A stretch of DNA of 64,000 nt. Origin: Hydractinia symbiolongicarpus. Its lineage: Eukaryota > Cnidaria > Hydrozoa > Anthoathecata > Hydractiniidae. The notes beneath the pieces are model-generated. The model was not told where the DNA came from, searched no databases, and saw only the letters and a list, made by a program, of their open reading frames with translations. A program made the translations under genes and the position numbers. Each line of letters begins with the position of its first letter. The stretch's first letter is position 1. Location: NCBI RefSeq assembly GCF_029227915.1, contig NC_079878.1, positions 35,801,501 through 35,865,500 on the forward strand, written 5' to 3'. Of the stretch, positions 15,301 through 29,500 are shown piece after piece.

Positions 15301-18300
15301 CGGTCCAATTGTCTCATTTATCACATTTGTCAGGTCACAGTCCAAAGTTAGTTCAATTAAGTCCCACAGTCAATCCTGCAAAAGCGGTGCAACCTAGTAA
15401 TATCAGAAAAATATCGCTAAATACATGTTAGTACGAATATGTGACGCAACTGTTGTAACTCAAACCGACTGATACCGTTAGAAATTCATTGAAATGTAGT
15501 TTTTGAAACTGTTCCTATTTATTCAGCGCGTGCTAACGGCAAGGATTGGTCCCACAGTAAATATGACTTGTTTATCTAACTTCTTAAATGAAGCGCTACC
15601 ACAGTGCCCATTGTAATCGTTGAATTCCAGCAATCATGTCAAATTAAGAGGAATGTTATTTGTGGGAGTCCAATTGGCTCATCGATCACATTTATAAGTG
15701 ACAGTCCAAAATCAGTTCATTTAAGTGCCACAGTCAATCGTTTCACTGTTAAAAGCGATCCAACCTAGTAATATCAGAAAATCATCCCTAAATACCTGTG
15801 GGGACAAATATGTAACGCAGCCATTGTAACTGAAGCGGATTGATACCGTTAGAAAGTCAATGAAGGGTAGTATTTGAAATTGTCGCTATTTCTTCAGCGC
15901 GCGATAACGGCTAGGATTCGTCCCAGAGTAAAGAATGACTTATTAATCTAAATTTTAATTTGAAGCGCTACCACAGCGCCCAGTGCAATTGCTGAGTTCC
16001 GGCCATCACGTCAAATTACGAAGAATGCTATTTCTTGGGGTCCAATTGCCTCATTTATCACATTTATCAAGTCACAGTCCAAATTTAGTTCAATTAAGTC
16101 CCACAGTCAATCGCTTCACTGTTAAAAGCGATACAACCTAGTAATATCAGAAAAACATCCCTAAATACCTGTGGGGACGAATATGTGACACAACCGTTGT
16201 AACTCAAACTGACTGACACCGTTAGAAAGTCAATGAAATACAGTTTTTGAAACTGTCGATATTTCTTCAGCGCGCGATAACGGCTAGGATTCGTCCCAGA
16301 GTAAAGAATGACTTATTTATCTAAATTTTTAAATGAAGCGCTACCACAGCGCCCATTGTAATCGTTGAATTCCAGCAATCATGTCAAATTAAAAGGAATG
16401 TTATTCCTTGGAGACCAATTGGCTCATTTATCACATTTATAAGGTCACAGTCCAAAATCAGTTCATTTAAGTGCCACACTCAATCGTTGCAATTTTAAGA
16501 GCGATACAACCTAGTAATATCAGAAAAACATTTCTAAGTACATGTTGGGACGAATATGTGACCCAACCGTTGTAACTCAAACGGACTGATACCGTTAGAA
16601 ATTCATTGAAATGCAGTTTTTAAAACTGTCGCTGTTTCATCAGCCCGCGATAACGGCTAGGATTTGTCCCACAGTAAAAAAAAGCCTTTTTTTATCTAAA
16701 TTTTTAAATAAAGCGCTCACACAGCAACCAGTGTAATCGCTGAGTTCCGGCAGTCATGTCAAATTAAGAAGAATTTTATTTCTTGGGGTCCAATTGCCTC
16801 ATTTATCACATTTGTCAGGTCACAGTCCAAAGTTAGTTCAATTAAGTCCCACAGTCAATCGTTGCACTGTTAAAACGATGCAACCTAGTAGTATGAGAAA
16901 AATATCGCTAAGTACATGTTGGTACGAATATGTGACCCAACCGTTGTAACTCAAACTGACTGACACCGTTAGAAAGTCAATGAAATGTAGTTTTTCCACC
17001 TGTCGCTGTTTCATCAGCCCGCCATAACGGCTAGGATTTGTCCCACAGTAAAAAAAAGACTTTTTTATCTAACTTCTTAAATGAAGCGCTACCACAGCGC
17101 CCATTGTAATCGTTGAATTCCAGCAATCACGTCAAATTAAGAGGAATGTTATTTGTGGGAGTCCAATTGGCTCATCGATCACATTTATAAGTGACAGTCC
17201 AAAATCAGTTCATTTAAGTGCCACAGTCAATCGTTTCACTGTTAAAAGCGATCCAACCTAGTAATATCAGAAAAACATCCCTAAATACCTGTGGGGATGA
17301 ATATCTAATGCAGCCATTGTAACTGAAGCAGATTGATACCGTTAGAAAGTCAATGAAGGGTAGTTTTTGAAATTGTCGCTATTTCTTCAGACTTTTTTTA
17401 TCTAAATTTTTAAATAAAGCGCTACCACAGAGCCCAATGTAATCGCTGAATTCCAGCAATCATGTCAAATTAAGAAGAATGCTATTCCTTGGAGACCAAT
17501 TGTCTCATATGTCACATTTATTAGGTCACAGTCCAAAATCAATTCAATTAAGTCCCACAGTCAATCGTTTCCATGTTAAAAGCGATGCTACCTAGTAATA
17601 GCGGATAATATCAGTAAATACATGTTGGTACGAATATTTGACGCAACAGTTGTAACTCAAACGGATTGATACCGCTAGAAAGTCAATGAAATGTAGTTTT
17701 TGAAACTGTCTCTATTTCTTCAGCGCGCGATAACGGCCAGGATTGGTCCCACAGAAAAAAAAGACTTTTTTTATTTAACTTTTTAAGTAAAGCGCTACCA
17801 CAGAGCCTAATGTAGTCGCTGAAATCCAGCAATCATGTCAAATTAAGAAGAATGTTATTCCTTGGAGACTAATTGGGTCATTTATCACATTTATAAGATC
17901 ACAGTCCAAAATCAGTTCAATTAAGTCACACAGTCAATCGTTTCACTGTTAATGGCGATACAACCCCAGTAGTATGAGAAAAATAAAGCTAAGTACATGT
18001 TGGTACGAATATGTGACCCAACCGTTGTAACTCAAACTGACTGACACCGTTAGAAAGTCAATGAAATGTAGTTTTTCCACCTGTCGCTGTTTCATCAGCC
18101 CGCCATAACGGCTAGGATTTGCCCCACAGTAAAAAAAAGACTTTTTTATCTAAATTTTTAAGTAAAGCGCTACCACAGCAACCAGTGTAATCGCTGAGTT
18201 CCGGCAGTCATGTCAAATTAAGAAGAATGTTATTTCTTGGGGTCCAATTGCCTCATTTATCACATTTTTCAGGTCACAGTCCAAAGTTAGTTCAATTAAG

Positions 18301-19017
18301 TCCCACAGTCAATCCTGCAAAAGCGGTGCAACCTAGTAATATTAGAAAAATATCGCTAAATACATGTTAATACGAACATGTGACGCAACTGTTGTAACTC
18401 AAACCGACTGATACCGTTAGAAATTCATTGAAATGTAGTTTTTGAAATTGTTCCTATTTATTCAGCGCGTGCTAACGGCAAGGATTGGTCCCACAGTAAA
18501 TATGACTTATTTATCTAACTTCTTAAATGAAGCGCTACCACAGCGCCCATTGTAATCGTTGAATTCCAGCAATCATGTCATATTAAGAGGAATGTTATTT
18601 GTGGGAGTCCAATTAGCTCATCGATCACATTTATAAGTGACAGTCCAAAATCAGTTCATTAAAGTGCCACAGTCAATTGTTTCACTGTTAAAAGCGATCC
18701 AACCTAGTAATATCAGAAAAACATCCCTAAATACCTGTGGGGACGAATATGTAACGCAGCCATTGTAACTTAAGCGGATTGATACCGTTAGAAAGTCAAT
18801 GAAGGGTAGTTTTTGAAATTGTCGCTATTTCTTCAGCGCGCGATAACGGCTAGGATTCGTCCCAGAGTAAAGAATGACTTATTAATCTAAATTTTTAAAT
18901 GAAGCGCTACCACAGCGCCCAGTGCAATCGCTGAGTTCCGGCCATCACGTCAAATTAAGAAGAATGCTATTTCTTGGGGTCCAATTGCCTCATTTATCCC
19001 ATTTATCAGGTCACAGT

Positions 19018-20505
19018 CCAAAGTTAGTTCAATTAAGTCCCACAGTCAATCGGTTCACAGTTAAAAGCGATACAACCTAGTAATGTCAGAAAAATATCCC
19101 TAAATACATGTGGGGACGAATATGTGACGCAACTGTTGTAACTCAAACGGACTGATACCGTTAGAAAATCATTGAAATGTAGTTTTTGAAACTGTCTCTA
19201 TTTCTTCAGCGCGCGATAACGGCCAGGATTGGTCCCACAGAAAAAAAAGACTTTTTTTATTTAACTTTTTAAGTAAAGCGCTACCACAGAGCCTAATGTA
19301 GTCGCTGAAATCCAGCAATCATGTCAAATTAAGAAGAATGTTATTCCTTGGAGACTAATTGGGTCATTTATCACATTTATAAGATCACAGTCCAAAATCA
19401 GTTCAATTAAGTCCCACAGTCAATCGTTTCACTGTTAAAAGCGATCCAACCTAGTAATATCAGAAAAACATCCCTAAATACCTGTTGGGACGAATATGTA
19501 ACGCAGCCATTGTAACTGAAGCGGATTGATACCGTTAGAAAGTCAATGAAGGGTTGTTTTTGAAATTGTCGCTATTTCTTCAGCGCGCGATAACGGCTAG
19601 GATTCGTCCCAGAGTAAAGAATGACTTATTAATCTAAATTTTTAAATGAAGCGCTACCACAGCGCCCAGTGCAATCGCTGAGTTCCGGCCATCACGTCAA
19701 ATTAAGAAGAATGCTATTTCTTGGGGTCCAATTGCCTCATTTATCCCATTTATCAGGTCACAGTCCAAAGTTAGTTCAATTAAGTCCCACAGTCAATCGG
19801 TTCACAGTTAAAAGCGATACAACCTAGTAATGTCAGAAAAATATCCCTAAATACATGTGGGGACGAATATGTGACGCAACTGTTGTAACTCAAACGGACT
19901 GATACCGTTAGAAAATCATTGAAATGTAGTTTTTGAAACTGTCTCTATTTCTTCAGCGCGCGATAACGGCCAGGATTGGTCCCACAGAAAAAAAAGACTT
20001 TTTTTATTTAACTTTTTAAGTAAAGCGCTACCACAGAGCCTAATGTAGTCGCTGAAATCCAGCAATCATGTCAAATTAAGAAGAATGTTATTCCTTGGAG
20101 ACTAATTGGGTCATTTATCACATTTATAAGATCACAGTCCAAAATCAGTTCAATTAAGTCCCACAGTCAATCGTTTCACTGTTAAAAGCGATCCAACCTA
20201 GTAATATCAGAAAAACATCCCTAAATACCTGTTGGGACGAATATGTAACGCAGCCATTGTAACTGAAGCGGATTGATACCGTTAGAAAGTCAATGAAGGG
20301 TTGTTTTTGAAATTGTCGCTATTTCTTCAGCGCGCGATAACGGCTAGGATTCGTCCCAGAGTAAAGAATGACTTATTAATCTAAATTTTTAAATGAAGCG
20401 CTACCACAGCGCCCAGTGCAATCGCTGAGTTCCGGCCATCACGTCAAATTAAGAAGAATGCTATTTCTTGGGGTCCAATTGCCTCATTTATCCCATTTAT
20501 CAGGT
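19018..20505. repeat. Tandem dimer block (744 bp) in satellite
   Basis: Two consecutive two-monomer units with a 744-bp shift are almost identical. The marker TAATGTCAGAAAAATATCCC occurs at about 19,083 and 19,827, and both copies contain the run ACAGAAAAAAAAGAC followed by a T-rich stretch. This is a local dimeric higher-order unit. Confidence 0.75.
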
Positions 20506-23500
20506 CACAGTCCAAAGTTAGTTCAATTAAGTCCCACAATTAATCCTGCAAAAGCTGTGCAACCTAGTAATATTAGAAAAATATCGCTAAATACATGTTA
20601 ATACGAACATGTGACGCAACTGTTGTAACTCAAACCGACTGATACCGTTAGAAATTCATTGAAATGTAGTTTTTGAAACTGTTCCTATTTATTCAGCGCG
20701 TGTTAACGCCAAGGATTGGTCCCACAGCAAATATGACTTATTTATCTAACTTCTTAAATGAAGCGCTACCACAGCGCCCATTGTAATTGTTGAATTCCAG
20801 CAATCACGTCAAATTAAGAGGAATGTTATTTGTGGGAGTCCAATTGGCTCATCGATCACATTTATAAGTGACAGTCCAAAATCAGTTCATTTAAGTACCA
20901 CAGTCAATCGTTTCACCGTTAAAAGCGATCCAACCTAGTAATATCAGAAAAACATCCCTAAATACCTGTGGGGACGAATATCTAATGCAGCCATTGTAAC
21001 TGAAGCGGATTGATACCGTTAGAAAGTCAATGAAGGGTAGTTTTTGAAATTGTCGCTATTTCTTCAGACTTTTTTATCTAAATTTTTAAATAAAGCGCTA
21101 CCACAGAGCCCAATGTAATCGCTGAATTCCAGCAATCATGTCAAATTAAGAAGAATGCTATTCCTTGGAGACCAATTGTCTCATTTATCACATTTATTAG
21201 GTCACAGTCCAAAATCAATTCAATTAAGTCCCACAGTCAATCGTTTCAATGGTAAAAGCGATGCTACCTAGTAATAGCGGATGATATCAGTAAATACATG
21301 TTGGTACGAATATGTGACGCAACAGTTGTAACTCAAACGGATTGATACCGCTAGAAAGTCAATGAAATGTAGTTTTTGAAGCTGTCTCTCTTTCTTAAGC
21401 GAGCGATAACGGTTAGGATTGGTCCCACGGTAAAAAATGACTTTTGTATTCAAATTTTTAAATGAAGCGCTACCACAGCAACCAGTGTAATCGCTGAGTT
21501 CCGGCAGTCATGTCAACTTAAGAAGAATGTTATTTCTTGGGGTCCAATTGCCTCATTTATCACATTTGTCAGGTCACAGTCCAAAGTTAGTTCAATTAAG
21601 TCCCACAGTCAATCCTGCAAAAGCGGTGCAACCTAGTAATATCAGAAAAATATCGCTAAATACATGTTAGTACGAATATGTGACGCAACTGTTGTAACTC
21701 AAACCGACTGATACCGTTAGAAATTCATTGAGATGTAGTTTTTGAAACTGTTCCTATTTATTCAGCGCGTGCTAACGGCAAGGATTGGTCCCATAGTAAG
21801 TAAATATGACTTATTTATCTAATTTCTTAAATGAAGCGCTACCACAGCGCCCATTGTAATCGTTGAATTCCAGCAATCATGTCATATTAAGAGGAATGTT
21901 ATTTGTGGGAGTCCAATTAGCTCATCGATCACATTTATAAGTGACAGTCCAAAATCAGTTCATTTAAGTGCCACAGTCAATTGTTTCACTGTTAAAAGCG
22001 ATCCAACCTAGTAATATCAGAAAAACATCCCTAAATACCTGTGGGGACGAATATGTAACGCAGCCATTGTAACTGAAGCGGATTGATACCGTTAGAAAGT
22101 CAATGAAGGGTAGTTTTTGAAATTGTCGCTATTTCTTCAGCGCGCGATAACGGCTAGGATTCGTCCCAGAGTAAAGAATGACTTATTAATCTAAATTTTT
22201 AAATGAAGCGCTACCACAGCGCCCAGTGAAATCGCTGAGTTCCGGCCATCACGTCAAATTAAGAAGAATGCTATTTCTTGGGGTCCAATTGCCTCATTTA
22301 TCCCATTTATCAGGTCACAGTCCAAAGTTAGTTCAATTAAGTCCCACAGTCAATCGGTTCACAGTTAAAAGCGATGCAACCTAGTAATGTCAGAAAAATA
22401 TCCCTAAATACATGTGGGGACGAATATGTGACGCAACTGTTGTAACTCAAACGGACTGATACCGTTAGAAAATCATTGAAATGTAGTTTTTGAAACTGTC
22501 TCTATTTCTTCAGCGCGCGATAACGGCCAGGATTGGTCCCACAGAAAAAAAAGACTTTTTTTATTTAACTTTTTAAGTAAAGCGCTACCACAGAGCCTAA
22601 TGTAGTCGCTGAAATCCAGCAATCATGTCAAATTAAGAAGAATGTTATTCCTTGGAGACTAATTGGGTCATTTATCACATTTATAAGATCACAGTCCAAA
22701 ATCAGTTCAATTAAGTCCCACAGTCAATCGTTTCACTGTTAAAAGCGATCCAACCTAGTAATATCATAAAAACATCCCTATATACCTGTGGGGACGAATA
22801 TGTAACGCACCCATTGTAACTGAAGCGGATTGATACTGTTAGAAAGTCAATGAAGGGTAGTTTTTGAAATTGTCGTTATTTCTTCAGCGCGCGATAACGG
22901 CTAGGATTCGTCCCAGAGTAAAGAATGACTTATTAATCTAAATTTTTAAATGAAGCGCTACCACAGCGCCCAGTGCAATCGCTGAGTTCCGGCCATCACG
23001 TGAAATTAAGAAGAATGCTATTTCTTGGGGTCCAATTGCCTCATTTATCCCATTTATCAGGTCACAGTCCAAAGTTAGTTCAATTAAGTCCCACAGTCAA
23101 TCGGTTCACAGTTAAAAGCGATACAACCTAGTAATGTCAGAAAAATATCCCTAAATACATGTGGGGACGAATATGTGACGCAACTGTTGTAACTCAAACG
23201 GACTGATACCGTTAGAAAATCATTGAAATGTAGTTTTTGAAACTGTCTCTATTTCTTCAGCGCGCGATAACGGCCAGGATTGGTCCCACAGAAAAAAAAG
23301 ACTTTTTTTATTTAACTTTTTAAGTAAAGCGCTTCCACAGAGCCTAATGTAGTCGCTGAAATCCAGCAATCATGTCAAATTAAGAAGAATGTTATTCCTT
23401 GGAGACTAATTGGGTCATTTATCACATTTATAAGATCACAGTCCAAAATCAGTTCAATTAAGTCCCACAGTCAATCGTTTCACTGTTAATGCCGATACAA

Positions 23501-26500
23501 CCTAGTAGTATGAGAAAAATATCGCTAAGTACATGTTGGTACGAATATGTGACCCAACCGTTGTAACTCAAACTGACTGACACCGTTAGAAAGTCAATGA
23601 AATGTAGTTTTTCCACCTGTCGCTGTTTCATCAGCCCGCCATAACGGCTAGGATTTGTCCCACAGTAAAAAAAAGACTTTTTTATCTAAATTTTTAAGTA
23701 AAGCGCTACCACAGCAACCAGTGTAATCGCTGAGTTCCGGCAGTCATGTCAAATTAAGAAGAATGTTATTTCTTGGGGTCCAATTGCCTCATTTATCACA
23801 TTTGTCAGGTCACAGTCCAAAGTTAGTTCAATTAAGTCCCACAGTCAATCCTGCAAAAGCGGTGCAACCTAGTAATATTAGAAAAATATCGCTAAATACA
23901 TGTTAATACGAACATGTGACGCAACTGTTGTAACTCAAACCGACTGATACCGTTAGAAATTCATTGAAATGTAGTTTTTGAAACTGTTCCTATTTATTCA
24001 GCGCGTGTTAACGCCAAGGATTGGTCCCACAGTAAATATGACTTATTTATCTAACTTCTTAAATGAAGCGCTACCACAGCGCCCATTGTAATCGTTGAAT
24101 TCCAGCAATCACGTCAAATTAAGAGGAATGTTATTTGTGGGAGTCCAATTGGCTCATCGATCACATTTATAAGTGACAGTCCAAAATCAGTTCATTTAAG
24201 TACCACAGTCAATCGTTTCACTGTTAAAAGCGATCCAACCTAGTAATATCAGAAAAACATCCCTAAATACCTGTGGGGACGAATATCTAATGCAGCCATT
24301 GTAACTGAAGCGGATTGATACCGTTAGAAAGTCAATGAAGGGTAGTTTTTGAAATTGTCGCTATTTCTTCAGACTTTTTTATCTAAATTTTTAAATAAAG
24401 CGCTACCACAGAGCCCAATGTAATCGCTGAATTCCAGCAATCATGTCAAATTAAGAAGAATGCTATTCCTTGGAGACCAATTGTCTCATTTATCACATTT
24501 ATTAGGTCACAGTCCAAAATCAAATCAATTCAGTCCCACCGTCAATCGTTTCAATGTTAAAAGCGATGCTACCTAGTAATAGCGGATAATATCAGTAAAT
24601 ACATGTTGGTACAAATATGTGACGCAACAGTTGTAACTCAAACGGATTGATACCGCTAGAAAGTCAATGAAATGTAGTTTTTGAAGCTGTCTCTCTTTCT
24701 TAAGCGAGCGATAACGGTTAGGATTGGTCCCACGGTAAAAAATGACTTTTGTATTCAAATTTTTAAATGAAGCGCTACCACAGCAACCAGTGTAATCGCT
24801 GAGTTCCGGCAGTCATGTCAACTTAAGAAGAATGTTATTTCTTGGGGTCCAATTGCCTCATTTATCACATTTGTCAGGTCACAGTCCAAAGTTAGTTCAA
24901 TTAAGTCCCACAGTCAATCCTGCAAAAGCGGTGCAACCTAGTAATATCAGAAAAATATCGCTAAATACATGTTAGTACGAATATGTGACGCAACTGTTGT
25001 AACTCAAACCGACTGATACCGTTAGAAATTCATTGAAATGTAGTTTTTGAAACTAATCCTATTTATTCAGCGCGTGTTAACGCCAAGGATTGGTCCCACA
25101 GTAAATATGACTTATTTATCTAACTTCTTAAATGAAGCGCTACCACAGCGCCCATTGTAATCGTTGAATTCCGCAATTATGTCATATTAAGAGGAATGTT
25201 ATTTGTGGGAGTCCAATTAGCTCATCGATCACATTTATAAGTGACAGTCCAAAATCAGTTCATTTAAGTGCCACAGTCAATTGTTTCACTGTTAAAAGCG
25301 ATCCAACCTAGTAATATCAGAAAAACATCCCTAAATACCTGTGGGGACGAATATGTAACGCAGCCATTGTAACTGAAGCGGATTGATACCGTTAGAAAGT
25401 CAATGAAGGGTAGTTTTTGAAATTGTCGCTATTTCTTCAGCGCGCGATAACGGCTAGGATTCGTCCCAGAGTAAAGAATGACTTATTAATCTAAATTTTT
25501 AAATGAAGCGCTACCACAGCGCCCAGTGCAATCGCTGAGTTCCGGCCATCACGTCAAATTAAGAAGAATGCTATTTCTTGGGGTCCAATTTCCTCATTTA
25601 TCCCATTTATCAGGTCACAGTCCAAAGTTAGTTCAATTAAGTCCCACAGTCAATCGGTTCACAGTTAAAAGCGATACAACCTAGTAATGTCAGAAAAATA
25701 TCCCTAAATACATGAGGGGACGAATATGTGACGCAACTGTTATAACTCAAACGGACTGATACCGTTAGAAAATCATTGAAATGTAGTTTTTGAAACTGTC
25801 TGTATTTCTTCAGCGCGCGATAACGGCCAGGATTGGTCCCACAGAAAAAAAAGACTTTTTTTATTTAACTTTTTAAGTAAAGCGCTACCACAGAGCCTAA
25901 TGTAGTCGCTGAAATCCAGCGTCATGTCAAATTAAGAAGAATGTTATTCCTTGGAGACTAATTGGGTCATTTATCACATTTATAAGATCACAGTCCAAAA
26001 TCAGTTCAATTAAGTCCCACAGTCAATCGTTTTACTGTTAATGGCGATACAACCTAGTAGTAGCGTAAAAATATCGCTAAATACATGTTGGTACGAACAT
26101 GTGACACAACCGTTGTAACTCAAACTGACTGACACCGTTAGAAAGTCAATGAAATATAGTTTTTGAAACTGTCGATATTTCTTCAGCGCGCGGTAACGGC
26201 TAGGATTCGTCCCAGAGTAAAGAATGACTTATTTATCTAAATTTTTAAATGAAGCGCTACCACAGCGCCCAGTGCAATCGCTGAGTTCCGGGAATCACGT
26301 CATATTAAGAAGAATGTTATTTCTTGGGGTCCAAATGCATTATTTATCACATTTATCGGTCACAGTCCAAAGTTAGTTCAATTAAGTCCCACAGTCAATC
26401 GTTTCACTGTTAAAAGCGATGCAACCTAGTAATATCAGAAAAATCTTGCTAAATACATGTTAGTACGAATATGTGACCCAACCGTTGTAACTCAAACGGA

Positions 26501-29500
26501 CTGATACCGTTAGAAAGTCAATGAAATGTAGTTTTTCCACCTGTCGCTGTTTCATCAGCCCGCGATAACGGCTAGGATTTGTCCCACAGTAAAAAAAAGA
26601 CTTTTTTATCTAAATTTTTAAGTAAAGCGCTACCACAGCAACCAGTGTAATCGCTGAGTTCCGGCAGTCATGTCAAATTAAGAAGAATGTTATTTCTTGG
26701 GGTCCAATTGCCTCATTTATCACATTTGTCAGGTCACAGTCCAAAGTTAGTTCAATCAAGTCCCACAGTCAATCCTGCAAAAGCGGTGCAACCTAGTAAT
26801 ATTAGAAAAATATCGCTAAATACATGTTAATACGAACATGTGACGCAACTGTTGTAACTCAAACCGACTGATACCGTTAGAAATTCATTGAAATGTAGTT
26901 TTTGAAACTGTTCCTATTTATTCAGCGCGTGTTAACGCCAAGGATTGGTCCCACAGTAAATATGACTTATTTATCTAACTTCTTAAATGAAGCGCTACCA
27001 CAGCGCCCATTGTAATCGTTGAATTCCAGCAATCACGTCAAATTAAGAGGAATGTTATTTGTGGGAGTCCAATTGGCTCATCGATCACATTTATAAGTGA
27101 CAGTCCAAAATCAGTTCATTTAAGTACCACAGTCAATCGTTTCACTGTTAAAAGCGATCCAACCTAGTAATATCAGAAAAACATCCCTAAATACCTGTGG
27201 GGACGAATATCTAATGCAGCCATTGTAACTGAAGCGGATTGATACCGTTAGAAAGTCAATGAAGGGTAGTTTTTGAAATTGTCGCTATTTCTTCAGACTT
27301 TTTTATCTAAATTTTTAAATAAAGCGCTACCACAGAGCCCAATGTAATCGCTGAATTCCAGCAATCATGTCAAATTAAGAAGAATGCTATTCCTTGGAGA
27401 CCAATTGTCTCATTTATCACATTTATTAGGTCACAGTCCAAAATCAAATCAATTCAGTCCCACCGTCAATCGTTTCAATGTTAAAAGCGATGCTACCTAG
27501 TAATAGCGGATAATATCAGTAAATACATGTTGGTACAAATATGTGACGCAACAGTTGTAACTCAAACGGATTGATACCGCTAGAAAGTCAATGAAATGTA
27601 GTTTTTGAAGCTGTCTCTCTTTCTTAAGCGAGCGATAACGGTTAGGATTGGTCCCACGGTAAAAAATGACTTTTGTATTCAAATTTTTAAATGAAGCGCT
27701 ACCACAGCAACCAGTGTAATCGCTGAGTTCCGGCAGTCATGTCAACTTAAGAAGAATGTTATTTCTTGGGGTCCAATTGCCTCATTTATCACATTTGTCA
27801 GGTCACAGTCCAAAGTTAGTTCAATTAAGTCCCACAGTCAATCCTGCAAAAGCGGTGCAACCTAGTAATATCAGAAAAATATCGCTAAATACATGTTAGT
27901 ACGAATATGTGACGCAACTGTTGTAACTCAAACCGACTGATACCGTTAGAAATTCATTGAAATGTAGTTTTTGAAACTAATCCTATTTATTCAGCGCGTG
28001 TTAACGCCAAGGATTGGTCCCACAGTAAATATGACTTATTTATCTAACTTCTTAAATGAAGCGCTACCACAGCGCCCATTGTAATCGTTGAATTCCGCAA
28101 TTATGTCATATTAAGAGGAATGTTATTTGTGGGAGTCCAATTAGCTCATCGATCACATTTATAAGTGACAGTCCAAAATCAGTTCATTTAAGTGCCACAG
28201 TCAATTGTTTCACTGTTAAAAGCGATCCAACCTAGTAATATCAGAAAAACATCCCTAAATACCTGTGGGGACGAATATGTAACGCAGCCATTGTAACTGA
28301 AGCGGATTGATACCGTTAGAAAGTCAATGAAGGGTAGTTTTTGAAATTGTCGCTATTTCTTCAGCGCGCGATAACGGCTAGGATTCGTCCCAGAGTAAAG
28401 AATGACTTATTAATCTAAATTTTTAAATGAAGCGCTACCACAGCGCCCAGTGCAATCGCTGAGTTCCGGCCATCACGTCAAATTAAGAAGAATGCTATTT
28501 CTTGGGGTCCAATTTCCTCATTTATCCCATTTATCAGGTCACAGTCCAAAGTTAGTTCAATTAAGTCCCACAGTCAATCGGTTCACAGTTAAAAGCGATA
28601 CAACCTAGTAATGTCAGAAAAATATCCCTAAATACATGAGGGGACGAATATGTGACGCAACTGTTATAACTCAAACGGACTGATACCGTTAGAAAATCAT
28701 TGAAATGTAGTTTTTGAAACTGTCTGTATTTCTTCAGCGCGCGATAACGGCCAGGATTGGTCCCACAGAAAAAAAAAACTTTTTTTATTTAACTTTTTAA
28801 GTAAAGCGCTACCACAGAGCCTAATGTAGTCGGTGAAATCCAGCGTCATGTCAAATTAAGAAGAATGTTATTCCTTGGAGACTAATTGGGTCATTTATCA
28901 CATTTATAAGATCACAGTCCAAAATCAGTTCAATTAAGTCCCACAGTCAATCGTTTTACTGTTAATGGCGATACAACCTAGTAGTAGCGTAAAAATATCG
29001 CTAAATACATGTTAGTACGAACATGTGACACAACCGTTGTAACTCAAACTGACTGACACCGTTAGAAAGTCAATGAAATATAGTTTTTGAAACTGTCGAT
29101 ATTTCTTCAGCGCGCGATAACGGCTAGGATTCGTCCCAGAGTAAAGAATGACTTATTTATCTAAATTTTTAAATGAAGCGCTACCACAGCGCCCAGTGCA
29201 ATCGCTGAGTTCCGGGAATCACGTCATATTAAGAAGAATGTTATTTCTTGGGGTCCAAATGCATTATTTATCACATTTATCGGTCACAGTCCAAAGTTAG
29301 TTCAATTAAGTCCCACAGTCAATCGTTTCACTGTTAAAAGCGATGCAACCTAGTAATATCAGAAAAATCTTGCTAAATACATGTTAGTACGAATATGTGA
29401 CCCAACCGTTGTAACTCAAACGGACTGATACCGTTAGAAAGTCAATGAAATGTAGTTTTTCCACCTGTCGCTGTTTCATCAGCCCGCGATAACGGCTAGG